Made by a program: the position numbers and the translations under genes. A stretch of 64,000 bases of DNA from Cyclobacteriaceae bacterium (GTDB lineage: Bacteria; Bacteroidota; Bacteroidia; Cytophagales; Cyclobacteriaceae), in NCBI GenBank assembly GCA_016787725.1, contig JAEUTZ010000022.1, positions 62,001 to 126,000 on the forward strand, read 5' to 3'. Position 1 is the first letter of the stretch; each line of letters opens with the position of its first letter. The notes beneath the pieces are model-generated. The model was not told the DNA's origin. It did not search any database and worked only from the letters and a program-made list of their open reading frames with translations. This document shows positions 39,101 to 47,608 of the stretch, one piece after another.

Positions 39101-39470
39101 GGGTGGGGCACGCAAGTTGAATGCGGGAGGGTATCAAATCATTGAGAATATTAAGCACAACTCATCGGCCACATTTAAAGGAGTCGATTTAAGTGGGGTA
39201 GGCTCGCTTAGTTGTGCCGTGGTAGAAATGGGAGCGGCAAAAGGTGGAGAAATCGAGGTATGGCTCGATTCGACTTCAGGTACTCAGCTCGGAACCATCA
39301 ACTTTACCAAGGCCCCTAAAATGGAAATCCAGGCAGGAATCTATATGAGGCCATCTGGAATTGGATTTAAACCGGTTTCTGGCAAACATGATCTTGTTTT
39401 GGTGTTCAAGAATCCAAAAGCCGGAGATGAAACATTATTTATGTTTAGTCAATTAACATTAGGTAAATAA
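36126..39470 (+). CDS. ThuA + soluble sugar dehydrogenase-like + PKD + cytochrome c + CBM6-like fusion lipoprotein
   Basis: An 1114-residue multidomain exported protein. In order: lipobox LSAC (Cys17); ThuA-like domain ~23-240 (SQTKGYRHESI, GYVGIHAAADTEYDWWWY); six-bladed PQQ glucose/sorbosone dehydrogenase-like propeller ~253-680 (DGRIIFIERKGKV, CCHTGGSLTFGPDG, GNRNPYRISVD); PKD domain ~683-780; cytochrome c with CKSCH at ~852; linker; CBM6-like beta-sandwich ~990-1114 (GGEIEVWLDSTSGTQLG). This suggests binding and oxidation of a carbohydrate outside the inner membrane with electrons passed to the internal heme and then to the upstream cytochrome. Whether the propeller keeps PQQ activity cannot be told here. 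ThuA members have been tied to sugar oxidation products. Confidence 0.9.
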   Translation: MKKLLLVVASLVFLSACKQNSQRILVFSQTKGYRHESIKAGKEALLKLGSEKGIVVDTTEVSDAFTEENLKKYQAVVFLSTTGDVLNQAQQNEFMRYIQAGGGYVGIHAAADTEYDWWWYGKLVGAYFKSHPQIQEAKFRKVKPFGTGINLPDEWIRTDELYNYKKISDEINVLYNLDETSYQGGENGANHPISWYHDFDGGRSFYTGMGHTNESFADSLFMDHVYQGIVYAMGAGKLDFKKAHAKKVPEANRFTKVVLGYNFDEPTEMDILPDGRIIFIERKGKVKLYDPKKDTINEINTFNVWTKFEDGMLGITHDPGFEQNKWLYIYYSHPDKSANVLSRFVFDGEKIEQASEVQLLEVKTQRETCCHTGGSLTFGPDGNLFLSTGDNTSPFESDGFSPSDERPGRSPFDAQGSSSNTNDLRGKILRIHPEPDGTYTIPEGNLFPQGEEKTRPEIYVMGNRNPYRISVDERTGFLYWGEVGPDAGNDGPERGPRGYDEVNQAQKAGYFGWPLFVGGNYPYAKHDFAKKVSGPRHDVSRPINTSPNNAGKTELPPVSPPFIWYPYAESPDFPLMKTGGRNAMAGPVYYSDKFTGKDGAFPDYFDGKLLIYDWMRNWMRLVTMNEKGAIMDIEPFMEGTQFNNIIDMAYGPDGKLYTLEYGTQWFKQNMDARLSRIDFNGGNRPPQVIVKSNKASGALPLAIEISASETMDPDGDAMTYEMEINGEVIKADKPTFTFTFGKAGIYRPKVTATDSKGAKATGEITIIAGNEPPVVDITIEGNADRFLPTGAVNYSIVVSDKEDGSTSDGKISADRVLVTLDFHPQGYDMTKIAQGHQRAELPGKLLIAESDCKSCHLVDQKSAGPSYREVAKRYVKDVRAIEVLSDKVLNGGSGNWGEVAMAAHPQLKKEQAIQMVEYILSLAKEEAVKSLPLSGLASFAAVPPPGPAPTSAYVLTVTYEDNGANGMPSLSTTRQVVFKSPVLNSADASDFTGGARKLNAGGYQIIENIKHNSSATFKGVDLSGVGSLSCAVVEMGAAKGGEIEVWLDSTSGTQLGTINFTKAPKMEIQAGIYMRPSGIGFKPVSGKHDLVLVFKNPKAGDETLFMFSQLTLGK

Positions 39471-39486
39471 TTCAATCAATAACCAA

Positions 39487-40335
39487 ATGGACAGACGAAA
39501 ATTCATTCAAACTTCGACAGTAGCTGCCGTTGGTTTGATGGCCTTGCCTCCGGTGTTAGTAAATGCAAAAGGAAAAGCTTCCATCGGATTACAATTATAC
39601 ACCCTGCGCGATGTGATCATGAATGATGTAAAAGGCACCTTGCAATCGGTGGCCACCTGGGGATACAAAGAAGTGGAAACCTATGGGTACCGTGAAGGGA
39701 AATTATTTGGTATGCCCGTCACCGAATTTGGAAGTTACATGAAAAGCCTGGGTGTTAGTGTAGCCAGTGGCCACTATGGTATTGAACAAACGACTTCCAA
39801 TTGGGATAAAGCGTGCTCCGATGCCCAATCCATGGGTCAGAAATATGTAGTCGTACCCTGGATGGATAAGAAATATTACAGTTCGTTGGATGAATTGAAG
39901 AAGACCTGTGAAACCCTCAATAAAGCAGCGGAAGTAGCAAAGAAGTACAAGCTTCGGATGGGGTATCACAATCATGCTTTTGAATTTGATACGGTAGAGG
40001 GAAAAGTGATTTTTGATGTGATGTTGGAGGAACTGGATCCAAAACTGGTGACCATGGAGATGGATTTATATTGGGTGGTACGAGCCAACCAGGATCCGTT
40101 AGCCTATTTTAATAGATATCCGGGTCGCTTTGAGTTGTGGCATGTAAAGGACATGGATAAGACCAACCGCGAGAATAACGCAGATGTGGGCACCGGTTCA
40201 CTGGATTTTCCAGCACTATTTTCAAGTGCTAAGAAAGCCGGAATGAAGAAGTTCTTTGTTGAACAGGAAACCTATCCTGTAAACCCGATGCTGAGCACAG
40301 AAAATTGTATTAAGTATCTGAAGACGATCATGTGA
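39487..40335 (+). CDS. exported sugar phosphate isomerase/epimerase-family protein (Tat-like signal)
   Basis: A 282-residue TIM-barrel protein with an N-terminal twin-arginine-like signal (MDRRKFIQTSTVAAVGLMALPP), so it probably acts in the periplasm. Core features: IGLQLYTLRDVI, GYKEVETYGYREGKLFG, RMGYHNHAFEFD (metal-ligand His/Glu), EMDLYWVVRANQDP, ELWHVKDMD and FFVEQETY. It is the third catalytic member of this group with the oxidoreductase at 33454 and the isomerase at 34611. A role in processing an oxidised (keto) sugar in the periplasm fits its location next to the dehydrogenase fusion. It is the last gene before a strong terminator. Confidence 0.88.
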   Translation: MDRRKFIQTSTVAAVGLMALPPVLVNAKGKASIGLQLYTLRDVIMNDVKGTLQSVATWGYKEVETYGYREGKLFGMPVTEFGSYMKSLGVSVASGHYGIEQTTSNWDKACSDAQSMGQKYVVVPWMDKKYYSSLDELKKTCETLNKAAEVAKKYKLRMGYHNHAFEFDTVEGKVIFDVMLEELDPKLVTMEMDLYWVVRANQDPLAYFNRYPGRFELWHVKDMDKTNRENNADVGTGSLDFPALFSSAKKAGMKKFFVEQETYPVNPMLSTENCIKYLKTIM

Positions 40336-40360
40336 TCGTCAGAAACCATACTCACGTAAG

Positions 40361-40392
40361 GATGTCCATCGGAATGATGGACATCTGTTTTT
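40361..40392 (+). terminator. intrinsic terminator ending the oxidoreductase/ThuA operon
   Basis: A perfect 10-bp stem, GATGTCCATC at 40361-40370 and GATGGACATC at 40376-40385, around loop GGAAT, followed by TGTTTTT. It lies 26 bases after the stop at 40335. A second small perfect hairpin (GACGATCA-TG-TGATCGTC, 40323-40340) covers the stop codon itself. Confidence 0.88.
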
Positions 40393-40410
40393 AAAAGGGC
40401 TCTGTACCAT

Positions 40411-40418
40411 TACATTTG
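40411..40418 (+). promoter_or_regulatory. -7 box (TACATTTG) of the TonB receptor promoter
   Basis: TACATTTG matches TAnnTTTG, sits after the terminator and 37 bases before the ATG at 40455. The T-rich tail of the terminator lies at about -33. It marks a separate transcription unit for the receptor. Confidence 0.5.
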
Positions 40419-40454
40419 CAGTTAGTATTTATCGAGTTCGACTAATTGATTTAA

Positions 40455-42740
40455 ATGCGCTCACTTTTTCTATTCCTGGTTATTGGTACATCCACCTTTG
40501 CACAGGAAATTACACAGTCTGTCAAAGGTCAGGTGCGCGACCGCGTTACAGGCGCGCCAGTTGTCCAGGCGAGTATCGCCCTCTTTCAAAATGATGTGCT
40601 GGTTACCGGGACATCAACCGATGCAACCGGTTCATTTGTGTTCGCAACCGCACCGGGGCGGTATCGCCTGATAATTTCATTTACCGGCTATCAATCGGAA
40701 GAGCAGGAGTTGTTGGTCATAGCTGGCAAGCAGTCGAATGTACAGATTGTCTTGAACGAAGTCGCCCAGGTATTAAACGAAGTGGTCGTAGAAACACCGT
40801 ATTTACCGGAGCCGGGAGTAACCTCACTTTCGATTGAGAAGACGTTGCGGGTACCGGCTAATTTTTTCGATCCGGTAAGAATGTTGGTCTCTTATCCTGG
40901 AGTAGTTACGGCCAATGACCAGGCTAATTCGATTGTGGTAAGGGGCTATTCCCCCAATGCATTGTTGTGGCGTTTGCAAGGTCTTGATATTGTCAATCCG
41001 AATCACCTGGCCAATGCAGGCACGTTAAGTGATAAACCTGTGGCTAATGGTGGTGGAGTCAATATTTTAAGTGCACAGCTTCTGGATAAAACGGATTTCT
41101 ATTCAGGAAACTTACCCGCTAATTATGGAAACGCTTTGGCGGGGATAATGGCGATGTCGCTTCGCCCGGGCGCCAGTGATAAATTGCACTATACTGCACA
41201 GGCTAGTTTAATCGGTATGGATGTGGCAGCCGAAGGCCCCCTCAACAGGAATCATAGAAGCTCTTTCCTAATCAATTACCGGTACTCAACCATAGGGCTG
41301 CTTTCAAAGATGGGGGTTGACTTTGGTGATGAAGCGATCAATTTTCAGGACCTATCCTTCCATTTGAACTTTCCGGGCAAAGCGGGAGGTAACCTCTCTG
41401 CCTTTGGCTTTGCGGGTTGGAGTGAGAACCAGTTTAACGCTAAACCCGAAAGCGATTGGGAAGAAGAGAAAGACCGGTACACAATCGATTATGATGGGAA
41501 GGTATATGGCGTGGGTCTTGTTAATCAGTTTAAGCCTGGGTTTGTCTCCATTAGTGCCGGGGTTTCTTTATCTGGGCAAATCCAGGAGCGCTCCTCACAA
41601 GGCACAGACGTGCCGTATCCAGCCATCTATTCAGAGCGGTACCAATCCAATCGGTTGCTATTCTCTTCATTTCTAAAGATTGTTCGGAAGATCTCCGCAC
41701 AAGGAAGTATTGAAGCCGGAATAACTGCAAATTATCTCAATAACTCAATGGATGTGGCAACAGTTACTCCTTTATACATAGATGCTTTCTATCCCAATGT
41801 GCAGGGGACTGTGGATGGCGCTCTTTGGCAACCCTATGTGAATTGGTCGCAGAGGCTAGGGTCATTTAATTTGAATGCAGGGATTCGATATGTAAACTTT
41901 GGATATAATAATAGGGCTGCATGGGAGCCACGCCTCAGTATAAACAAGCGCTTTGGAAGTAATTTGCTGGCACTTTCTTATTGCTCAACAAGTCAATGGC
42001 AGCAAATACAAACCTACCTGGCACCGGGTAATGAAGATTTACCGTTTACGAGAAGCAATCAGCTAACTCTGGAATGGAAGCATCAGGTGAAAACAGGACT
42101 ATCACTGACATCTTCAGTGTATTACCATCAAGTTTATGATGTGCCAATTCTTCCGGGCTACCCAAGGTATTCTCTAATCAATCAATGGGAGGAATTTCCG
42201 GAGGGAAATCTCGAAGCTATAGGCAACGGAAGAAATTATGGAGTGGAAGGTTCCATGGAGAAACGATTTTATAGTGATCTCTATTTTATGGCTTCCGGGT
42301 CCTATTACCAATCACAATTCCAAGCAAACGAAAATACGTATATCGATACACGATTTAATGGCAGGTTTACCAGTAGTTTGTTGTCAGGTAAGGAGTGGAA
42401 GCGCGGAAATAAAGCATTCGGCATCCACGCCCGGTTACTCTACACGGGCGGATTGCGTCAAGCCCCGATTGATCTTTTCGCATCGTCTTTAACGGGCACT
42501 ACCATTTATAATGTTTTGCAAGGATATACCGTGGAACTTCCGGATTACTTTCGTACGGATTTGCGCGTAACCTGGCGCAAGAATAGGCCAGGCTATACCC
42601 GTACCATTTCAATCGATATCCAGAATGTGACCAACTACAGGAACCTGGCTGGATACTATTTTGACACCCTGCACCAGGAAATAACCCCGCGGTATCAGTT
42701 GGGTATAATTCCAGTGCTGGCATACCGGGTTGATTTTTAG
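40455..42740 (+). CDS. TonB-dependent receptor with carboxypeptidase-like N-terminal domain
   Basis: A 761-residue outer-membrane receptor. Signal peptide (cleaved near TFAQ), carboxypeptidase-regulatory-like domain ~22-105 (VKGQVRDRVTGAPVVQASIALF), plug domain ~110-230 (SIVVRGYSPNALLWRLQGLDIVNPNHL), then a barrel ending in ...VDF. No SusD gene follows, so it is not a standard SusCD pair. Ligand unknown; neighbouring sugar-oxidation genes suggest a carbohydrate or derivative, but its own promoter and the terminator before it make cotranscription with them unlikely. Confidence 0.88.
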   Translation: MRSLFLFLVIGTSTFAQEITQSVKGQVRDRVTGAPVVQASIALFQNDVLVTGTSTDATGSFVFATAPGRYRLIISFTGYQSEEQELLVIAGKQSNVQIVLNEVAQVLNEVVVETPYLPEPGVTSLSIEKTLRVPANFFDPVRMLVSYPGVVTANDQANSIVVRGYSPNALLWRLQGLDIVNPNHLANAGTLSDKPVANGGGVNILSAQLLDKTDFYSGNLPANYGNALAGIMAMSLRPGASDKLHYTAQASLIGMDVAAEGPLNRNHRSSFLINYRYSTIGLLSKMGVDFGDEAINFQDLSFHLNFPGKAGGNLSAFGFAGWSENQFNAKPESDWEEEKDRYTIDYDGKVYGVGLVNQFKPGFVSISAGVSLSGQIQERSSQGTDVPYPAIYSERYQSNRLLFSSFLKIVRKISAQGSIEAGITANYLNNSMDVATVTPLYIDAFYPNVQGTVDGALWQPYVNWSQRLGSFNLNAGIRYVNFGYNNRAAWEPRLSINKRFGSNLLALSYCSTSQWQQIQTYLAPGNEDLPFTRSNQLTLEWKHQVKTGLSLTSSVYYHQVYDVPILPGYPRYSLINQWEEFPEGNLEAIGNGRNYGVEGSMEKRFYSDLYFMASGSYYQSQFQANENTYIDTRFNGRFTSSLLSGKEWKRGNKAFGIHARLLYTGGLRQAPIDLFASSLTGTTIYNVLQGYTVELPDYFRTDLRVTWRKNRPGYTRTISIDIQNVTNYRNLAGYYFDTLHQEITPRYQLGIIPVLAYRVDF

Positions 42741-42832
42741 ACGATTTATTTCGCATGGGCGAGAAATTCCCCATAATTTAAGAACAATCATTTCAATCGT
42801 TTGCAATGCTTTATTTTGCGAAAAACCCTTCT

Positions 42833-42840
42833 TATTTTTG
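42833..42840 (+). promoter_or_regulatory. -7 box (TATTTTTG) of the pckG promoter
   Basis: TATTTTTG matches TAnnTTTG and lies 21 bases before the ATG at 42862, giving a leader of roughly 15 bases. The -33 element is not clear. Confidence 0.5.
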
Positions 42841-42861
42841 CGACCCTGATATAACCCCGTT

Positions 42862-44742
42862 ATGATAACCACCCCAGTTTCAGATTCTAAAACCTACACA
42901 GTTCCGCACAAGGAGCTGATTGCGTGGATAAATGAAGTGGCCGCTCATTGTACGCCCGATCGGATTCGCTGGTGCGATGGTTCAAAAGCCGAATACGATG
43001 AACTCTGTGATGCTTTAGTTGATAAGGGCACATTCATTCGACTTAACCCGAAAAAAAGGCCAGGCAGTTTCGCCTGTTTTTCTGACCCCAGCGATGTAGC
43101 CCGGGTAGAAGACCGTACCTATATCTGCTCCAAGCGTAAGGAAGATGCCGGGCCCACCAATAACTGGGTCGATCCAAAAAAAATGAAACAGAAGCTGAGC
43201 GGTCTGCTGCAAGGTTGTATGAAAGGCCGTACCATGTATGTAATTCCATTCAGCATGGGCCCGGTGGGTTCCGACATAGCCCAGATTGGCATTGAACTTA
43301 CCGATTCAGAATATGTAGTGGTAAATATGCACCTGATGACCCGGGTTGGAAAACGCGTGATTGAGGTACTCGGTGAGGATGGGGAGTTTGTCAAATGTCT
43401 GCATACGGTAGGGGCTCCTTTGCAGCCAGGTCAGGAAGACGCCAAATGGCCTACCAACCCAACCACGAAATACATTGTGCATTATCCGGAAGAACGTTCA
43501 ATCGTTTCGTACGGCTCCGGATATGGTGGCAACGCGTTGTTGGGTAAAAAGTGTTTTGCATTAAGGATTGCCTCGGTGATGGGGAATGAAGAAAATTGGC
43601 TGGCCGAACACATGTTGCTGTTGGGGGTGCAAAGTCCGGATGGAAAAAAGGATTATGTAGCGGCTGCCTTTCCAAGTGCCTGCGGTAAAACGAACTTTGC
43701 GATGATTATTCCACCAAAGGAGTTGAAAGGATGGCGGGTGACTACGGTGGGAGATGATATTGCCTGGATTAAACCGGGTAAAGATGGAAAGCTCTATGCC
43801 ATTAATCCGGAAGCGGGATATTTTGGGGTTGCCCCCGGAACAAACGAGAAGACGAATCCGAATGCCATGCTTACCATTTCCAGAGACACCATTTTCACGA
43901 ATGTGGCTATTACTGAGGATGGTGACGTTTGGTGGGAAGGAATGACAAAGGAACCACCAAAAAATCTGATTGATTGGCGCGGCCAAAAATGGGACGCAGC
44001 TTCCGGCAAGCCGGCTGCCCATCCAAATAGTCGCTTTACCGTAGCCGCATCGAATAACCCGGTAATAGATCCTGAATGGGAAAATCCGAACGGAGTACCG
44101 GTTAGTGCTTTTGTATTTGGCGGTCGGAGAAGCACCACCATCCCGTTGGTTTATCAATCTTCAAACTGGGCTTATGGCGTTTATCTGGCTTCTACCATGG
44201 GTTCTGAAACAACAGCGGCTGCTTTTGGGGAAGTGGGCAAGGTGAGGCGCGACCCGTTTGCCATGTTGCCTTTCTGTGGCTACCACATGGGCGACTACTT
44301 TAATCATTGGTTGCAATTTGGACGAAGTTTGCCGGCACCGCCTCGCATTTTTGGTGTGAACTGGTTCCGAAAGGATGCCGAAGGCAAATTTATCTGGCCG
44401 GGCTTTGGCGATAACATGCGGATTTTAAAGTGGATTGTTCTGAAAATACGGGGTGAATCCAATGCGGTTGAAAGCCCAATAGGCTGGATGCCAACGTATG
44501 ATGATATTGATTGGTCCGGGTTGGATTTCTCACCGGAGCAGTTTGAAAGCATTATGGATATTGATCGTGAGGAATGGAAAACGGAGTTGCTTCAGCATGC
44601 CGAGTTATTCGAAAAAATGTACGATAAGCTACCCAAGGAATTCATCTTTATGCGGGAATTACTGCTTTCCAGTTTGTGGCGTTCTCCTGCTAAGTGGAGT
44701 TTAGAACCCGAACGGATTGATGATGATCATGATGATGAATAA
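42862..44742 (+). CDS. pckG: phosphoenolpyruvate carboxykinase (GTP)
   Basis: A 626-residue GTP-type PEPCK (oxaloacetate + GTP to PEP + CO2 + GDP), key to gluconeogenesis. The kinase-1a/P-loop with the reactive Cys is at [12 protein letters not shown] (Cys274, Lys276), the residue pattern specific for the GTP class. Other family blocks: [46 protein letters not shown] and [13 protein letters not shown]. The length matches GTP enzymes (~600-625) and not the shorter ATP class. It is monocistronic with its own promoter-like box and is convergent with tyrS. Confidence 0.95.
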   Translation: MITTPVSDSKTYTVPHKELIAWINEVAAHCTPDRIRWCDGSKAEYDELCDALVDKGTFIRLNPKKRPGSFACFSDPSDVARVEDRTYICSKRKEDAGPTNNWVDPKKMKQKLSGLLQGCMKGRTMYVIPFSMGPVGSDIAQIGIELTDSEYVVVNMHLMTRVGKRVIEVLGEDGEFVKCLHTVGAPLQPGQEDAKWPTNPTTKYIVHYPEERSIVSYGSGYGGNALLGKKCFALRIASVMGNEENWLAEHMLLLGVQSPDGKKDYVAAAFPSACGKTNFAMIIPPKELKGWRVTTVGDDIAWIKPGKDGKLYAINPEAGYFGVAPGTNEKTNPNAMLTISRDTIFTNVAITEDGDVWWEGMTKEPPKNLIDWRGQKWDAASGKPAAHPNSRFTVAASNNPVIDPEWENPNGVPVSAFVFGGRRSTTIPLVYQSSNWAYGVYLASTMGSETTAAAFGEVGKVRRDPFAMLPFCGYHMGDYFNHWLQFGRSLPAPPRIFGVNWFRKDAEGKFIWPGFGDNMRILKWIVLKIRGESNAVESPIGWMPTYDDIDWSGLDFSPEQFESIMDIDREEWKTELLQHAELFEKMYDKLPKEFIFMRELLLSSLWRSPAKWSLEPERIDDDHDDE

Positions 44743-44783
44743 GTTGGAATGCCGACCTAAGGGGATTAGGTTTTTAGGGACAC

Positions 44784-44844
44784 TCAGCAACAGGGTGCTG
44801 ACTTAAGAAAAGGCACCCCATCGAATTTAACCAGGCTTACCTGG
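44784..44844. terminator. weak hairpins between convergent pckG and tyrS
   Basis: Two small perfect hairpins lie in the 120-base gap: TCAGCA-N6-TGCTGA at 44784-44801 and CCAGG-CTTA-CCTGG at 44831-44844. Neither has a clear T-run, so they are at best weak or factor-assisted terminators. Confidence 0.25.
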
Positions 44845-44862
44845 AAATAATCAGGTGTGGAG

Positions 44863-46152
44863 CTATTGTACTATGATCAGATAGTAATTCTTTTTACCCT
44901 TTTGTGCCAACAAGTATTTGTTTTGCAATAGGGTAAACGCAGGCTTTTGGTTGGGATCGGTCAGCTTGATTTTGTTGATACTAACACCACCACCCTGGAT
45001 CATTTTGCGCGCCTCACCCTTGGATGGAAAAATCGCGGCCTGAGTAGCTTCACTAAGCAAGTCTGTAACCGTGTTACAGGTAGTCAGGGTCGATCGATTA
45101 ATCGTTACCTGCGGCACACCTTCAAATACGGCAAGCAATGTGTTTTCATCCAGTCTTTGCAAGTCTTCGGTTACCGAGTTTCCAAATAAGATAGCCGAAG
45201 CATTTACGGCCATGGTATAGTCTTCTTCGGAATGAACCCGAATCGTGATATCCTTTGCCAGTTCCAATTGCACTTTGCGCAGGTGCGGGGCGGTGGAGTG
45301 TTCCTGAATCAGGCTATTAATTTCTTCCCTTTCCCTTTGTGTAAAAATTTTGATGAAGCGGGTTGCATCCTCATCGGAGGTATTGAGCCAATATTGATAG
45401 AATTTATAAGGCGAGGTTTTTTCAGGATCCAGCCAGATGTTGCCGCCTTCCGACTTTCCAAACTTAGAACCATCCGCCTTGGTGATCAGTTGGGTGGTTA
45501 ACGCAAAGGCATCGCCATCATCTTTTCTCCGGATCAATTCAGTGCCTGTAACGATATTGCCCCATTGGTCGGACCCACCCATTTGCAAGCGACAGTTTTT
45601 GTTTTTGTAAAGCCAATAAAAATCATAGCCCTGAACCAGTTGGTAGGTGAACTCAGTAAACGATAGACCGGTTTCCAGCCGTTTTTGCACGGAGTCCTTG
45701 GACATCATGTAATTGATGGTAATGTGCTTTCCTACATCGCGGATAAAGTCTAAAAACCGGATCTCTTTAAACCAATCATAGTTGTTAACCATTTCGGCTG
45801 AGTTGGAAGAACTTTTAGAAAAGTCAAGAAACTTTTCCAGCTGCTTTTTCACACAGGATTCATTATGCCGGAGCGTATCCTCAGAAAGGAGATTTCGTTC
45901 GGCCGACTTCCCCGAAGGATCGCCCACCATCCCCGTAGCACCTCCTACCAGGGCAAGAGGCTTATGCCCACATTGTTGAAAATGGAGCAGGGTCATAATC
46001 TGAACCAGGTTGCCGATATGTAGCGAATCGGCAGTTGGATCAAAGCCAATGTATCCCGAGGTCATTTCTTTTTGCAACAAATCTTCCGTGCCGGGCATGA
46101 TGTCATGCAACATCCCTCTCCAGCGCAACTCCTGAACGAAATTTTTCTTCAT
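44863..46152 (-). CDS. tyrS: tyrosyl-tRNA synthetase
   Basis: A 429-residue class I aminoacyl-tRNA synthetase that charges tRNA-Tyr. The HIGH-type motif appears in [16 protein letters not shown] (~36-51), the tyrosine site in [11 protein letters not shown] and [13 protein letters not shown], and the KMSKS-type motif as [13 protein letters not shown]. The C-terminal ~80 residues form an S4-like RNA-binding domain ([17 protein letters not shown]). Bacterial length and layout are normal. The gene is on its own between convergent pckG and a divergent MazG-like gene. Confidence 0.96.
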   Translation of the reverse strand: MKKNFVQELRWRGMLHDIMPGTEDLLQKEMTSGYIGFDPTADSLHIGNLVQIMTLLHFQQCGHKPLALVGGATGMVGDPSGKSAERNLLSEDTLRHNESCVKKQLEKFLDFSKSSSNSAEMVNNYDWFKEIRFLDFIRDVGKHITINYMMSKDSVQKRLETGLSFTEFTYQLVQGYDFYWLYKNKNCRLQMGGSDQWGNIVTGTELIRRKDDGDAFALTTQLITKADGSKFGKSEGGNIWLDPEKTSPYKFYQYWLNTSDEDATRFIKIFTQREREEINSLIQEHSTAPHLRKVQLELAKDITIRVHSEEDYTMAVNASAILFGNSVTEDLQRLDENTLLAVFEGVPQVTINRSTLTTCNTVTDLLSEATQAAIFPSKGEARKMIQGGGVSINKIKLTDPNQKPAFTLLQNKYLLAQKGKKNYYLIIVQ

Positions 46153-46169
46153 GCTTCCAATTAAGGCCC

Positions 46170-46177
46170 CAAATATA
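46170..46177 (-). promoter_or_regulatory. -7 box (TATATTTG) of the tyrS promoter
   Basis: On the minus strand TATATTTG matches TAnnTTTG and lies 17 bases before the tyrS ATG at 46152, a usual distance in this window. Confidence 0.45.
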
Positions 46178-46303
46178 AGGCTATCAAGGCTAACCGAATA
46201 GGCGAAAATAACTTAATCTGATCGTGGATATAAATACATTTAACTACTTGTAAATCACAGTATATAATTACAGCTACTTTAACTAGTTTCGTTACTTGTA
46301 TTG

Positions 46304-46340
46304 CCTATCCGGATTGAATGACGAAACATGTTCCGATAGG
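46304..46340. other. imperfect inverted repeat between tyrS and the MazG-like gene
   Basis: CCTATCCGGA (from 46304) and TCCGATAGG (to 46340) form a stem with one bulge around a ~18-base loop in the divergent intergenic region. It may be a protein site or a small structured transcript; nothing else supports either. Confidence 0.2.
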
Positions 46341-46366
46341 TTAATACCCGTGAACCAAATTGGAGT

Positions 46367-46398
46367 TTGTGTTTCTTATTCCAAATCCTGTATCATTG
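46367..46398 (+). promoter_or_regulatory. possible promoter of the MazG-like gene
   Basis: TTG at 46367-46369, a 21-base spacer, and TATCATTG at 46391-46398 (one mismatch to TAnnTTTG), 18 bases before the ATG at 46416. Confidence 0.35.
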
Positions 46399-46415
46399 AA
46401 GTTTAAACCACTACC

Positions 46416-46886
46416 ATGCAACAACCTGACTCCCTCAATCTGGTCGCAGATTTTCACAATACCTTCAAGCATCCGATTCTGCCGCATCCCGCCATACCGG
46501 ATGAGAGCCGTTGCAAGTTAAGGGTGGCCCTGTTAGCAGAAGAATTGAAAGAGATGGAAGTAGCCATATTGGAAAAAGATCTCGTAGGCGTTGCTGATGC
46601 TTTATGCGATCTTCAATATGTTCTGTCCGGAGCCATTCTGGAGTTTGGTCTTGGGGAGAAATTCAAGGAGCTGTTTAACGAAGTTCAGCGTTCCAATATG
46701 AGTAAAGCTTGTACTACGGAAGAGGAGGCAAAGAAGACAGTTCAGCACTACAGAGAAAAGGATGGAACAGAGTGCTATTATCAGCAAGCTGGCGATAAAT
46801 GGCTGGTTTACCGTAAATCCGACAACAAGACGATAAAATCAATTGGCTATTCTCCGGCCAATCTGGAAAGGATCCTGGCCCGGTAA
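46416..46886 (+). CDS. MazG/PRA-PH-like nucleoside triphosphate pyrophosphohydrolase-family protein
   Basis: A 156-residue helical protein. The segment LRVALLAEELKEMEVAILEKDLVGVADALCDLQYVLSG (residues ~31-70) carries the EExxE...D-x-x-x-D Mg-binding pattern of the all-alpha NTP pyrophosphohydrolase superfamily (MazG, HisE, dUTPase-2). The later part (KACTTEEEAKKTVQHYREKDGTECYYQ) matches members annotated as nucleoside triphosphate pyrophosphohydrolase family. It probably hydrolyses a modified NTP or related compound in the cytoplasm. It is convergent with the small genes that follow, whose stop is directly adjacent. Confidence 0.78.
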   Translation: MQQPDSLNLVADFHNTFKHPILPHPAIPDESRCKLRVALLAEELKEMEVAILEKDLVGVADALCDLQYVLSGAILEFGLGEKFKELFNEVQRSNMSKACTTEEEAKKTVQHYREKDGTECYYQQAGDKWLVYRKSDNKTIKSIGYSPANLERILAR

Positions 46887-47114
46887 CTACACAAAGAACT
46901 CTAATTGAAAGACGGCATCCTGCCCCCGCAAGGGAAGCGGATGGAGCGCCAGAATGGTTAGTTCATTATACGCTTTGATAAACTCCGACCGGCTTATCCG
47001 CAGTTTACTCACACCGGGTCTTACCTTATGGTATTGCATGCGACCCGACTTATTGGCCGTGGCTGTATACATATAATCGTACCGAATCGGAATAGGAGAG
47101 GGGATGTACTTCAT
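46887..47114 (-). CDS. small hypothetical protein
   Basis: A 75-residue protein with a Tyr/Arg/Lys-rich first half (PIPIRYDYMYTATANKSGR) and a hydrophobic beta-rich end (LFQLEFF-like). No family is recognised. It starts 9 bases after the stop of the 83-residue gene upstream on the same strand and ends exactly next to the stop of the MazG-like gene, so it is packed as a real gene would be. It is probably cotranscribed with the gene at 47124. Confidence 0.5.
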   Translation of the reverse strand: MKYIPSPIPIRYDYMYTATANKSGRMQYHKVRPGVSKLRISRSEFIKAYNELTILALHPLPLRGQDAVFQLEFFV

Positions 47115-47123
47115 GAAAGTAAA

Positions 47124-47372
47124 TCATGCATAGGCCTTACGGAAGTCTTTATGTAAGAGACTGTTATGAACCATATTGTATTGGGATAACAGCACATACG
47201 CCCAGGTTGGTACATAGTTGAATCTTCGCTCGTACTCCTCAATCTTCGAACAAAGTTCGCGGACATAATACCGGATCTGATCCAGATTGCGACAGTCTGC
47301 CGGACGCTCAAAGTTTACGTTGGCAAAGTTCCTTAGTTCCAACTCCAGTTTTTTCTTTTCAAAATCGCTCAT
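47124..47372 (-). CDS. small hypothetical helical protein
   Basis: An 83-residue, highly charged, helical protein (DFEKKKLELELRNFANVNF, then DQIRYYVRELCSKIEEYERR). I do not recognise the family and see no clear HTH. An in-frame ATG 12 bases upstream (47384) would add MHIN, but it lies inside a palindromic repeat copy, so the ATG at 47372 is preferred. It heads a likely two-gene unit with the 75-residue gene. The alternative frame at 47111-47311 overlaps it and has a less protein-like composition. Confidence 0.6.
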   Translation of the reverse strand: MSDFEKKKLELELRNFANVNFERPADCRNLDQIRYYVRELCSKIEEYERRFNYVPTWAYVLLSQYNMVHNSLLHKDFRKAYA

Positions 47373-47377
47373 ATTTA

Positions 47378-47445
47378 TGTGCATTAATACACAATTATAA
47401 TTATAAATTAGATATTAATGCAAATAATTACGTGTAATAATGCAC
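47378..47445. promoter_or_regulatory. three copies of a GTGTAWTAATGCAC-like motif
   Basis: Minus strand of 47379-47392 reads GTGTATTAATGCAC (itself near-palindromic, TGTGCATTAATACACA at 47378-47393); the plus strand at 47432-47445 reads GTGTAATAATGCAC; a partial copy TATTAATGCA lies at 47413-47422. The cluster covers the promoter/leader region of the two small minus-strand genes and looks like an operator array. Confidence 0.5.
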
Positions 47446-47608
47446 AAAATTTTAATCAATTGGCCTTTTTACTCCGTTTAGGGGTTTTTTTGTTGATCAT
47501 TTCGCATGCGATATTTCATTCACGCGCGTTTCAATTATTAGGAAAATCAATCCACTTATGTATCCTCCATACAGGGTGAACTATGTGATTGTGGAGGAAA
47601 ATCAAGGG

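Noticed and set aside
43561-44157. 198-residue minus-strand open frame
   Set aside because: Antisense to the conserved core of pckG.
47111-47311. 66-residue alternative frame over the small unknown gene
   Set aside because: Overlaps the better 83-residue frame on the same strand; composition (many Ser, Arg, Met, Cys) looks like a shadow.
47563-47598. TCCTCCA/TGGAGGA inverted repeat as riboswitch or terminator
   Set aside because: Only 7-bp arms with a 22-base loop and no T-run; likely chance in an AT-rich leader.
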